DNA of 64,000 nucleotides from Hyphomicrobium_A sp963726795. GTDB lineage: Bacteria; Pseudomonadota; Alphaproteobacteria; Rhizobiales; Hyphomicrobiaceae. The stretch lies in assembly GCA_963726795.1 (NCBI GenBank), contig CAVSDD010000003.1, forward strand, positions 434,001 to 498,000. The letters are read 5' to 3'. Shown here piece by piece: positions 17,016 through 25,261 of this stretch (the stretch's first letter is position 1; each line of letters starts with the position of its first letter). Made by a program: the position numbers and the translations under genes. The notes under the pieces are model-generated. The model was not told the origin of the DNA, did no database searches, and saw nothing but the letters and a program-made list of their open reading frames with translations.

Positions 17016-17169
17016 CGGTCGTCGCGGAGCCTTTGCATTGGAAATCTGCTGGTTGCGATTAGTGCGAAAGACATTCCTTGTCGACATGCTCCACACGGAC
17101 AGTGCCCGCCGACGGCGCCGGCAATGGAATGAGCAGGCCGGACATCATGTGCCACGCGTACAAATAGGT

Positions 17170-17196
17170 GTCATCCTCGGGCTTGTCCCGAGGACC
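17170..17196 (+). repeat. REP-like palindromic repeat, copy 1
   Basis: GTCATCCTCGGGCTTGTCCC then GAGGACC, containing the palindrome CCTCGGG-cttgt-CCCGAGG. This type of element (GTCATCCTCGGGCTTGTCCC) is widespread in alphaproteobacterial intergenic regions. It is a perfect inverted copy of the unit at 17285-17311, 88 nt away. Confidence 0.8.
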
Positions 17197-17284
17197 TATT
17201 CTTCCGCTGGCTCCCGCGCCACGACGTTTGTACCGGCTTGCGCCGTTCGACCCGCTCCACCGCTTGGGAACAGGGAGGGCCGTG

Positions 17285-17311
17285 GGTCCTCGGGACAAGC
17301 CCGAGGATGAC
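17285..17311 (-). repeat. REP-like palindromic repeat, copy 2 (inverted)
   Basis: The exact reverse complement (27 of 27) of the copy at 17170-17196. The pair could fold into one long hairpin with an 88-nt loop, or two small ones, in the transcript between the CitE-like and hydratase genes, giving either mRNA protection or partial termination. Confidence 0.8.
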
Positions 17312-17354
17312 AACCGCAGAATGACCGTTCGCCGCTTGCCGGCCCAAGGCGGTC

Positions 17355-18254
17355 TCAAAACCATTCTTCCTCGGTCCTGCGCATGGCGGCGATTGCCTCG
17401 GCTATGGAGACAGTGCGCTTGGCCTGGACGAGGTGGAGGCGCTCCACCATTCGGCCCTCGACCGTGATCACGCCCTTGGCGGCGTTCTGCGGCTCCGCGA
17501 AGGCAGCGATGATCGCCCGCGCCCAGGCAACCTCTTCCTCGGTTGGCGAGAACACCTCGTTGCAGGGCGCCACTTGCGAGGGATGGATGAGCGTTTTTCC
17601 GTCCATGCCGAGCGTGCGGCCGTTCTCGCACTCCTCGCGAAAACCGACCTCGTCGCGAAAGTCGTTGTAGACGCCATCGAGGACATCGAGGCCGTAAGCG
17701 CGCGCCGCCACGATTGCCATAGCGAGCCACGGCACCACGGCAATGCGGTTATGCAGCGCCCGGGCGCGCAATTCCTTCAGGAGGTCATTGGTGCCCATGA
17801 CGAGGCAGGCGAGTCGATTTGCGGGGTCGGCGCCAAGGGCTGCGATCTCGCGGACATTCAGGACCGAGCTCGGCGTCTCCATCATCGCCCACAGCCTTGT
17901 GCGCGGCTCGGCGCCGATGGCGCCCAGCACCTTCGCTGCTGTCACCACATCTCCCGGCTGCGAGACCTTCGGCACCAGGATGGCGTCGGGCGCGACGCTG
18001 ACCGCTGCGCGCAGGTCGTCCATGCCCCAGGCGGTTTCGATGGCGTTGGTGCGGATAACAAGCTCGCGCCGGCCGTATCCGCCCGCCTTGACGGCGGCGC
18101 AGACATTAGCGCGTGCCGCTGCCTTGGCTTCCGGCGCAACCGAATCTTCCAGGTCGAGGATCAGCGAATCGGCCGGAAGGGTCTTCGCCTTTTCGAGCGC
18201 GCGCTCGTTCGCTCCCGGCATGTAGAGCACGCTGCGGCGTGGGCGGATGTGCAT
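17355..18254 (-). CDS. CitE-like CoA ester lyase, probable (3S)-malyl-CoA thioesterase or malyl-CoA lyase
   Basis: 299 residues of the HpcH/HpaI aldolase-citrate lyase beta family. It starts MHIRPRRSVLYMPGANERAL, followed by DSLILDLEDSVAPEAK with the Mg-binding acidic residues, IRTNAIE, and the METPSSVLNVREIA and GKTLIHPSQVA motifs. The RRSVLYMPGAN start resembles the Mcl2-type malyl-CoA thioesterase more than Mcl1 lyase. In the ethylmalonyl-CoA pathway these enzymes release glyoxylate or malate from beta-methylmalyl-CoA and malyl-CoA. It is followed by the mesaconyl-CoA hydratase gene on the same strand, which supports the pathway but not the exact reaction. Confidence 0.82.
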   Translation of the reverse strand: MHIRPRRSVLYMPGANERALEKAKTLPADSLILDLEDSVAPEAKAAARANVCAAVKAGGYGRRELVIRTNAIETAWGMDDLRAAVSVAPDAILVPKVSQPGDVVTAAKVLGAIGAEPRTRLWAMMETPSSVLNVREIAALGADPANRLACLVMGTNDLLKELRARALHNRIAVVPWLAMAIVAARAYGLDVLDGVYNDFRDEVGFREECENGRTLGMDGKTLIHPSQVAPCNEVFSPTEEEVAWARAIIAAFAEPQNAAKGVITVEGRMVERLHLVQAKRTVSIAEAIAAMRRTEEEWF

Positions 18255-18399
18255 CCCGGCTCCCCTTTGTGCAGTGCACAATAGCTTGAGCCGGGCCCGA
18301 TACCAAGCAGGGTTACGAAGCGCGCGGGCGCTTGGAGCTAACAAGGGGCTCGGGCAAGAGTGGCGAAACCTCGAGATTCGAATTGCACCGGATCAATCA

Positions 18400-19218
18400 A
18401 TGGCCCGCGTCCTCGCCCTTTCATCGCATGTCGCCTTTGGATCGGTCGGCCTCGCGGTCATCGTCCCTGCTTTGCATGCGCTCGGGCACGAGGTGATTGC
18501 GGTGCCAACCGTGGTGCTGTCGAACCACCCCGGCCACGGGCGGTTTGCTGGTGAGCGGATTGCGCCAGCCATTATCGAGGAGATGGTTGACGCACTCGAC
18601 GCCAACGGCTGGCTCGCGGGCGTCGACGCCGTGCTGACCGGCTATCTGCCAACCGCCGGCCACGTGGCGAGCGCCGCCGGGGCTGTCGCGCATGTGCGCG
18701 CCGCCAACGGGGCCGCGATCGTCCTCTGCGATCCGGTGTGCGGCGATGACCCGGGCGGGCTCTACCTCGACCAGTCGGTGCCGGCCGCCATCGGCGAGCT
18801 GCTACTCCCGGTCGCAACCATCACCACGCCCAACCGGTTCGAAGCCGCTTGGCTCAGCAGACTGCCGATCTCGACGCCCGAGCAGGCGGTTGACGCCGCG
18901 CGCGCCTTGAGCGTTCCCACGGTGCTCGTCACCTCGGTGCCGGCCAGCGGTGACCGCCTCGCCACGGTGCTCATCCTCGAGGAGGGCGGCACGCACGCCT
19001 GCTTCGTCCCGCGGCGGGACTTGGCGCCGCGCGGGACGGGAGACTTGCTGGCGGCGCTCTATCTGGGGCATGTGCTCAATGGCGCGGACGCCCCACAGGC
19101 GCTGGGACGTGCCGTCGCCGGCGTCGAAGCCGCAATCGCAGCCTCGGGTCCAAACGAGCTGGTGCTCGCTAAGGCGCCTTGGGCGACGGCCGAGCCGGTG
19201 CCGGCGGGCCCGGTCTGA
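18400..19218 (+). CDS. pdxY: Pyridoxal kinase
   Basis: 272 residues of the PfkB/ribokinase superfamily, PdxY type, which phosphorylates pyridoxal for PLP salvage. It starts MARVLALSSHVAFGSVGLA, with the substrate-loop SSHV and G-x-VG signature, has LSNHPGHG, DPVCGDD and TPNRFEAAWLS, and ends with the anion-hole motif GTGDLLAAL, whose Asp is the catalytic base. The ATG at 18400 matches family N-termini. It is divergent from the CitE-like gene. Confidence 0.88.
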   Translation: MARVLALSSHVAFGSVGLAVIVPALHALGHEVIAVPTVVLSNHPGHGRFAGERIAPAIIEEMVDALDANGWLAGVDAVLTGYLPTAGHVASAAGAVAHVRAANGAAIVLCDPVCGDDPGGLYLDQSVPAAIGELLLPVATITTPNRFEAAWLSRLPISTPEQAVDAARALSVPTVLVTSVPASGDRLATVLILEEGGTHACFVPRRDLAPRGTGDLLAALYLGHVLNGADAPQALGRAVAGVEAAIAASGPNELVLAKAPWATAEPVPAGPV

Positions 19219-19252
19219 AGAAAGCGCGGCGCGCGCAGGGAGGCTGCAAGGC

Positions 19253-20467
19253 GTGGGATCAGGTCGCAAATCGAACAACCGGCAGTTCGCCGGAGCGCTG
19301 GCCTTCATGCAGCACGACGCTGCCAGCGGGATCGTGCTGCTCGCCGCGGCGGCGCTCGCTCTGATCCTGCAGAACTCCGCCCAGAGCTGGCTGTACGACG
19401 CGCTGGTCGGGACACCTGTCACGCTGCGCTTTGGCGGCCTGATGCTCGACAAACCGCTGCTCTACTGGATCAACGACGGCTTGATGGCGATCTTCTTCTT
19501 TCTGGTCGGGCTCGAGATCAAGCGCGAGCTCTTGATCGGGGAGCTGTCGACGCCCAAGCAGGCGCTACTGCCGGCTATAGCCGCGCTCGGCGGCATGGTA
19601 GTTCCGGCGCTGATCTATACGGGAATCAACTGGGGCGATCCGGTTGCCCTGCGCGGGTGGGCTATTCCGGCCGCGACCGACATCGCCTTCGCGGTTGGCG
19701 TGCTGGCGCTGCTCGGACCGCGCGTGCCCGCATCGCTCAAGGTGTTTCTCCTGGCGCTCGCCATCATCGACGACCTCGGCGCGATCGTCATCATCGCCGT
19801 GTTCTACACCGCCGATCTTTCGCTCGTGGCGCTCGGCCTTGCCGGCGTCGGCATCGCGACGCTCATCATCCTCAACAAAAGCGGCGTCGTGCGCATCGCG
19901 CCCTACGTGCTCGTCGGGCTGTTCATCTGGCTGTGCGTGCTCAAATCAGGCGTGCACGCCACGCTCTCCGGCGTGGTGACGGCGCTCGCCGTACCCCTCA
20001 CCGTGCCCGCGGGCCAAAAACAGAGCCCGTTGGCGCGCCTGGAGGAAGGCCTGCATCCGTGGGTTGCGTTCGGCGTGCTGCCGCTGTTTGCCTTTGCCAA
20101 CGCGGGCGTCTCGCTCGCTGGAATGACGCTCGCCAAGGTCTTGAGCGAAATACCGCTTGGCATCGCACTTGGGTTGTTTGTCGGAAAGCCGATCGGGATC
20201 TTCGGGTTCTCGCTCGGCGCCATCGGCTTGAAGCTCGCGGGCAAACCCGAGGGCGCTACGTGGGCTCAGCTGTTCGGTGTCGCCATCCTGGGCGGCATCG
20301 GCTTCACCATGAGCCTGTTCATCGGCATGCTGGCCTTCGTCGACCCAGAGAGAGCCGCTGAGATTCGTATCGGCGTTCTCGCCGGATCGATCACCTCGGC
20401 GATCGCCGGCTACGCTCTGCTCAGGAGCCTGAAGCCGGCGCCGGGCCCGCCCACGCGCCGGCCCTAG
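19253..20467 (+). CDS. nhaA: Na+/H+ antiporter NhaA
   Basis: About 404 residues (E. coli NhaA is 388) with around twelve membrane segments. Conserved parts include DGLMAIFFFLVGLEIKRE, the TDIAFAVGVLALLG stretch, and FLLALAIIDDLGAIVIIAVF with the paired transport aspartates (IIDD). It exports Na+ in exchange for protons. I place the start at GTG 19253 after an AGGGAGG site; the next Met is at 19307, where the helix already begins, so the latter would truncate the N-terminus. It lies 35 nt behind pdxY on the same strand. Its 3' end overlaps the convergent SulP gene by 47 nt. Confidence 0.9.
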   Translation: MGSGRKSNNRQFAGALAFMQHDAASGIVLLAAAALALILQNSAQSWLYDALVGTPVTLRFGGLMLDKPLLYWINDGLMAIFFFLVGLEIKRELLIGELSTPKQALLPAIAALGGMVVPALIYTGINWGDPVALRGWAIPAATDIAFAVGVLALLGPRVPASLKVFLLALAIIDDLGAIVIIAVFYTADLSLVALGLAGVGIATLIILNKSGVVRIAPYVLVGLFIWLCVLKSGVHATLSGVVTALAVPLTVPAGQKQSPLARLEEGLHPWVAFGVLPLFAFANAGVSLAGMTLAKVLSEIPLGIALGLFVGKPIGIFGFSLGAIGLKLAGKPEGATWAQLFGVAILGGIGFTMSLFIGMLAFVDPERAAEIRIGVLAGSITSAIAGYALLRSLKPAPGPPTRRP

Positions 20468-22002
20468 CCGCCGCTCGCGACGCTTTGATATTGGCCGGGC
20501 GGCGGGCGTGGTACTTGCCGGACAGTTCCTCCCACTCGATGACGACATTGCCTCCGGTCGCCGAATACTGGCGATCCCAGTTCGACAGCAGGTCGAGGCA
20601 GGCGTGATCGATGTAGTCGAGATCGACGATGTGCACGTGCACCTGCGCGCCGGGCTTGAGCTTCTCGAGTTCGGCGGCAAGCAGCGGCAGGCGAATCAAA
20701 GTCGCAGATCCTTTCAAGTGCAGGTCGATGCGATTGCCGGCCGAAATCTTCCTCCTTGCGCACATCCAGGTGGGAGAAGGCGTAGAGCAGCTTGATCAAC
20801 GAAAGACCGAGGCCGACGAGCACGCCCTCGAGCAGATTGGTGGCAACGATTGTCGCGATGGTGACGAAGTAGATGATCACCTCGCCCATCCCGAACTTCG
20901 CCAGTTTGGTCACCACCTTCGGATAGGCGAGCTTGTAGCCGGTGAAGACCAGGATCGCTGCCAGCGCCGACAGCGGAATGTAGTTGAGAGTGAACGGAAG
21001 CGCGGCGACGAACAGCAGAAGCCACACGCCGTGCATCACCGCCGACCAGCGCGTCTGCGCACCGGCCTCGACGTTGGCGCCCGAGCGCACGATCACGCCC
21101 GTCATCGGTAGCACGCCGAGCACGCCGCAGATGGTGTTGCCGACTCCCTGCGCCGTGAGCTCACGGTCGTACTTCGTGCGCGGACCCTTGTGCATCTGAT
21201 CGACGGCGGTAGCGCATAGCAGCGTCTCGGCGCTGGCGATGAACGCGACCGATATCGCGCCGAGCAGCACCGGCCACTCGGTGATGCGCATCAGCTTCTC
21301 AGGCGTCGGGAAGATGGTCTCGGAGAAGATATTGGCCGGAACGGTAACGTACTTGATATCCGCGTAGCCAAGCAGTTTTGCCGCGGCGATGCCGACGATG
21401 GCGCCGACCAACGGTGCCGGAAACAGCCGCCACCTCTTGGGTGCAAATCCGCCCCACGCAAACGTGCTGGCGATCGTGAGCGCGCCGATGGTCAGCGCCT
21501 GCAGGTGTGTGCCGCCCTCGCTGAACGCGTTCATCAGCGAGGTGGGGATCCCGACGAGGTTCTGGATGCCGGTGCCGATGGGCTTGTAGTCGAGCATCAC
21601 ATGAAACTGGGAGGCAAGGATCAGAACGCCGATGCCGGCCAGCATGCCATTGATCACGGCGGGAGAAACGGCGCGGAACCACTGCCCGAGCCTGCACAGG
21701 CCGGCAACAAGCTGGATGAGGCCGGCAAACAGCACGATCACACCGATCATTGGCACGCCGAACTGGTCGACGAGCTGCCAGATCAGTACCGAGAGGCCGG
21801 CCGCGGGCCCGCTCACCTGCAAGGGCGCGCCGGAGATCATGCCCACGACAATGCCGCCGACGATGCCGGTGATGAGGCCGGACGTGATCGGCATGTGCGA
21901 CGCGAGCGAGATGCCCATGCACAGCGGCAGGGCAACCAGGAAGACCACCATCGATGCCAGAAAGTCGCGACCGAAGGTCGCTGACGTGTACGAAGATGTC
22001 AT
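20421..22002 (-). pseudogene. SulP family anion transporter with C-terminal STAS domain, frameshifted
   Basis: About 526 residues once one extra base near 20748 is removed. Frame 1 gives a complete SulP membrane domain (GRDFLASMVVFLVALPLCMG, SGPAAGLSVLIWQLV, the ASAETLLCATAVDQM region, then about ten to twelve helices) up to HLDVRKEE. Frame 2 continues with ISAGNRIDLHLKGSATLIRL, a STAS domain. The junction GAGGAAGATTT has one G too many. A divergently placed beta carbonic anhydrase 207 nt away suggests bicarbonate as the substrate, as in BicA-like SulP proteins; sulfate is the alternative. The frameshift is probably an assembly error. Confidence 0.85.
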
Positions 22003-22209
22003 GAGACCTGATCCCGCCCGTGTTGCTCCACGCCTAAGGGGCAATTGCGATCTTGATCGCGCACCGTATTTTGTTAATTGAGCAAGCCCCCCGGCGCGCC
22101 GGACGATACCGGTTGCCCAAGATACCGGCAAGGCGAACCGCGCCGGCGCCCCAAGGAGGGTTAAGACCTCGGCTTAAGGATGCCCCCACGCAGTGAACCA
22201 GGATTGAAC

Positions 22210-22848
22210 ATGAGCAGCTTCCCCGAAGTTCTGGCCGACCGCTTCCGCCGCTTCCAGCACCGGCATTTTCTGCCCAACGCCGAGCAGTACGAGGAGCTGG
22301 CCAAATACGGGCAGGACCCGGAGGCGATGATCGTGTCCTGCTCGGACAGCCGCGTCGACCCCGAGACCATCTTCGGCGCCATGCCCGGCGAGCTGTTCGT
22401 CGTGCGCAACGTCGCCAACCTGGTCCCGCCCTACGAGACCGGTGGCAAATTCCACGGCGTGAGCTCGGCAATCGAGTTTGCCGTGCTCAACCTGCGCATC
22501 AAGCACCTGATCGTCATGGGTCACTCCGGCTGCGGCGGCGTAAAGGCCGCGCTCGATCAGAGCGCCGCCATCCAGACGGAGTCGAGGTTCATCAGCCGCT
22601 GGATGTCGATGCTGGACGACGCGCGCCTCAAGGTGCTGGCTTCGCACCAGATGTCGCCGGCGTCCGACAAGCTGTGCGCACTGGAAAAAGAGTGCGTGAA
22701 GACCGCCATCAAGAACCTGCGCACATTCCCCTTCGTCATCGAACGTGAGGAGAAGGGCCGTCTCGCGCTGCACGGCGCTTATTTCGACATCGCCACGGGC
22801 GTATTGTCGGTGCTCAACCACTCGCGCAACGAGTTCTTCCCGCTCTAA
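22210..22848 (+). CDS. Beta-class carbonic anhydrase
   Basis: 212 residues catalysing CO2 + H2O to bicarbonate. Zinc ligands and catalytic dyad are seen: C44 with D46 and R48 in SCSDSRVDP, then H105 and C108 in MGHSGCGG. NVANLVPPYE is the family's substrate-side loop. The ATG at 22210 (MSSFPEVLADRF) is preferred over 22180. It is divergent from the SulP transporter, so the two may form a CO2/bicarbonate supply unit. Confidence 0.93.
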   Translation: MSSFPEVLADRFRRFQHRHFLPNAEQYEELAKYGQDPEAMIVSCSDSRVDPETIFGAMPGELFVVRNVANLVPPYETGGKFHGVSSAIEFAVLNLRIKHLIVMGHSGCGGVKAALDQSAAIQTESRFISRWMSMLDDARLKVLASHQMSPASDKLCALEKECVKTAIKNLRTFPFVIEREEKGRLALHGAYFDIATGVLSVLNHSRNEFFPL

Positions 22849-22849
22849 C

Positions 22850-23494
22850 TCAACGCGGGGGCGCCGGCGGAGAGGCGGCCTGCGCTTGCGCCTGCGCGAT
22901 GGCGGGCAATAGCCGCGTCTGCAGGCTCTCGGGCGTCACGGCGCCGACATGCTTGAATACGATCTCGCCCTTGCCGTTGACGACGAACGTCTCGGGCATG
23001 CCGTAGACGCCCCAGTCGATCGCGTTGCGCCCATTCGCATCGGTGCCGACCGCCTGGAACGGATTGCCGTAACGGCCCAGGAAGCGCCGCGCCGCTGCGG
23101 GTTCGTCCTTGTAGTTGACGCCATACAGCGGCACGCCAGCCTGATCCTTGAGTTGAAGCAGCAGCGCCTGCTCGTCGGCACATTGCGCGCACCAGGACGC
23201 CCAGAAATTGATGACGCTGACCTTGCCGTTGGCGAGATCGGAGCTTGCGAAGCCGGGCACCGGTTTCTCGGTTTCGCGCAGTCCTTCGACTGCAGGGAAC
23301 GACGTCGCCGGAACCGGCTTTCCGATCAGAGCCGAGGGTAGCTTGCTCGGGTCCCCTGTCTCCAAGGCAAAGGCAAAGAGGCCCACGAGAGCGGCAAACA
23401 CGAGAACGGGCGCAATGACCCACTTGAGGCGTCCGCCGCTCGTTGTCGGCAATGCGGCGTCCGCAGTCACGTGCTCGTCGATCGGCTCGGGCAT
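22850..23494 (-). CDS. ccmG: Cytochrome c maturation thiol:disulfide oxidoreductase CcmG/DsbE
   Basis: 214 residues. An N-terminal membrane anchor (about 25-44) holds a periplasmic thioredoxin fold. The active site is FWASWCAQC (Cys 102 and 105), and the cis-Pro loop is GMPETFVV. CcmG keeps apocytochrome CXXCH thiols reduced for heme ligation. The N-terminal tail of about 24 acidic residues ahead of the anchor is longer than usual. It is the last gene of the ccmABCDG run, 15 nt after ccmD. Confidence 0.92.
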   Translation of the reverse strand: MPEPIDEHVTADAALPTTSGGRLKWVIAPVLVFAALVGLFAFALETGDPSKLPSALIGKPVPATSFPAVEGLRETEKPVPGFASSDLANGKVSVINFWASWCAQCADEQALLLQLKDQAGVPLYGVNYKDEPAAARRFLGRYGNPFQAVGTDANGRNAIDWGVYGMPETFVVNGKGEIVFKHVGAVTPESLQTRLLPAIAQAQAQAASPPAPPR

Positions 23495-23508
23495 GGATCT
23501 ATCGGCCG

Positions 23509-23688
23509 CTAGCGTGAGGCATTGCTGCGCGGACCCGACCGCCGCGTCACGCCGCGCGCGGCAAGGTCATCCAGCCGGCGCTGTTGCACACGCCCGTCGA
23601 TCACCAGCCACGCAATGAGCCCTCCGACCACAACGAATGTGATCGCATAGGCGGTCCAAATGAAGGCTGCGTGCGGCCCGAGATCCAT
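23509..23688 (-). CDS. ccmD: Heme exporter protein CcmD
   Basis: 59 residues: one membrane helix (FIWTAYAITFVVVGGLIAWL, about 9-28) followed by a short basic tail with RVQQRRLDDL. This is the small CcmD subunit that helps release holo-CcmE from CcmABC. It lies 5 nt past ccmC and 15 nt before ccmG. Confidence 0.88.
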   Translation of the reverse strand: MDLGPHAAFIWTAYAITFVVVGGLIAWLVIDGRVQQRRLDDLAARGVTRRSGPRSNASR

Positions 23689-23692
23689 ATTG

Positions 23693-24454
23693 CTACTCCG
23701 CCGCCGCCAGCTGGCCCGACTGCGCGCGGGCAACTTCCGCCATCTGCAGCGCCTTGAGGCGACGCCGCAGGATCTCGTTGCGCATCGCTTTGATGTGCAG
23801 CGCTGCAAACAGCAGCGTGAAGCCCCCAGCCATGATCAGCAGCGGCGTGAGCAGCGAGATATCGATCGTCGGACCACCAACGCGGATCACGCTGGCCGGC
23901 TGGTGCAGCGTATTGCCGAAATTCACGGAGAATTTGATGATCGGCAGCATCACGATGCCGACAAGGGCAAGAACGGCGGTCAGCTTGGCGGCAAGTGACT
24001 CATCCTCGATCGAGGAGCGAAGCGCCATCAGCCCGAGGTAGAGAAAGAACAAGATCAGCACCGAGGTGAGGCGCGCGTCCCAGACCCAATAGGTGCCCCA
24101 CGAGGGCCGGCCCCAGAGCGAGCCCGTCACGAGGGCGAGAAACGTGAAAACGGCGCCGAGCGGCGCGGCCGCCTTCGCCGACACATCGGCAAGCGGGTGC
24201 CGGAAGACGAGCAGTCCGAAGGCCGAGATCGCGATCAATACGTAGCAGTACATCGCCAGCCACGCCGACGGCACGTGGATGAACATGATGCGCACCGTCT
24301 CGCCCTGCTGGTAGTCGGGCGGCGCCACAAAGAAGCTCAAGTAGAGCCCGTACAGCAGCACCGCAGCGGCCGCCCCGGCAAGCCAGGGAAGCAGCACGCC
24401 GGACAGCTCCATGAACCGGGTCGGATTGGCGAGACGCTGTGTGACGGTCGGCAT
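23693..24454 (-). CDS. ccmC: Heme exporter protein CcmC
   Basis: 253 residues with six membrane helices. The tryptophan-rich heme-handling motif WGRPSWGTYWVWDARLTS (about residues 117-134) is intact, and conserved periplasmic His residues flank it. CcmC loads heme onto the chaperone CcmE. It is separated from ccmB by 141 nt containing an inverted repeat, unlike the tightly packed neighbours. Confidence 0.93.
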   Translation of the reverse strand: MPTVTQRLANPTRFMELSGVLLPWLAGAAAAVLLYGLYLSFFVAPPDYQQGETVRIMFIHVPSAWLAMYCYVLIAISAFGLLVFRHPLADVSAKAAAPLGAVFTFLALVTGSLWGRPSWGTYWVWDARLTSVLILFFLYLGLMALRSSIEDESLAAKLTAVLALVGIVMLPIIKFSVNFGNTLHQPASVIRVGGPTIDISLLTPLLIMAGGFTLLFAALHIKAMRNEILRRRLKALQMAEVARAQSGQLAAAE

Positions 24455-24517
24455 TGGAATTGATCTAAGGCTTCAAAGGCGGAAGCGCAATTCGCGCCTG
24501 TGACGATGGGTAAAATC

Positions 24518-24592
24518 GGCAATAGGCAATGGGCATCAGGCAATAGCTTGTCGCCCGCTTTTGCCTATCGCCCAATGCCTGTTGCCTGTTGC
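24518..24592. repeat. Imperfect inverted repeat of GGCAATAG-like units between ccmB and ccmC
   Basis: The left arm (24518-24546) is built of GGCAATAG-type units, and the right arm (24560-24592) reads as their complement, TTGCCTAT...TTGCCTGTTGCC. About 22 of 29 positions pair. In the minus-strand transcript it would fold into a hairpin between ccmB and ccmC. Similar TTGCCTATTGCC-type repeats occur between genes of many Rhizobiales. Confidence 0.6.
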
Positions 24593-24595
24593 CTC

Positions 24596-25261
24596 TCACT
24601 GCAGCTGCACACGCAGCGCCGCCGCCGCCGCAATCGGCCCGAGCACGGCCGCAGCCAGCGATATGGCGGTAAGGATAAGGAACGGACTTCCCGAGCCGCC
24701 GGGGCCCAACAGGGCATTGATCGTCGCCATGCCGAAAATGAGCGTCGGGACGTAAAGAGGCAGCACCAAGAGCGCAATCAACAGTCCGCCGCGGTGGGCG
24801 CGCAACGTCAGCGCCGCCCCTACCGCGCCGATGGCGCTGATGGCCGGTGTGCCGACCAGCATGGTCGCAACAAGCGCGGGGTAAGCGGCGAGATCGAGGT
24901 TGAGCAAGATGCCGAGGATCGGCGCCATCAGGGCCAGGGGCACTCCGGTCGAGATCCAGTGCGCGAGCGCCTTGGCGCCGGCCACGAGTTCCAATGGAAG
25001 CGGCCCCGTCGCCAGAATGTCGAGTGACCCATCCTCGAAGTCGGCGCCGAACATCCGCGGCAGCGACAGCAGCGCCGACAGCAACAGCGCGATCCACAGC
25101 ACGCCGGGAGCGATGCGCGATAGCAGGTTCAAGTCGCTGCCGAGCCCCAAGGGCAGCATTGTGACGACCACCATGTAGAACCCTAGCGCGGTGCCGAGCG
25201 CGCCGCCCTGGCGCACCGAGAGGCGCAGATCGCGTTTTACGAGAGCCAGGAAAGCGCTCAT
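24596..25261 (-). CDS. ccmB: Heme exporter protein CcmB
   Basis: 221 residues with six hydrophobic segments, the permease partner of CcmA. The family features LVKRDLRLSVRQGGALGTAL near the N-terminus and FEDGSLDILATGPLPLELVAGAKALAHW are present. It overlaps the end of ccmA by 4 nt (ATGA), so the two are translationally coupled. Confidence 0.92.
   Translation of the reverse strand: MSAFLALVKRDLRLSVRQGGALGTALGFYMVVVTMLPLGLGSDLNLLSRIAPGVLWIALLLSALLSLPRMFGADFEDGSLDILATGPLPLELVAGAKALAHWISTGVPLALMAPILGILLNLDLAAYPALVATMLVGTPAISAIGAVGAALTLRAHRGGLLIALLVLPLYVPTLIFGMATINALLGPGGSGSPFLILTAISLAAAVLGPIAAAAALRVQLQ

Larger units (their letters stand above)
17016..17354. other. 339-nt intergenic stretch holding a REP-like inverted pair
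   Basis: No gene or believable ORF is seen between the CitE-like gene and the mesaconyl-CoA hydratase gene. Its only structure is the repeat pair at 17170-17196 and 17285-17311. The leader of the hydratase gene occupies the left end. Confidence 0.5.

Noticed and set aside
22157..22180. TTAA-N9-TTAA upstream of carbonic anhydrase as a CtrA box
   Set aside because: The spacing is 9, not 7, and flanking bases do not match.
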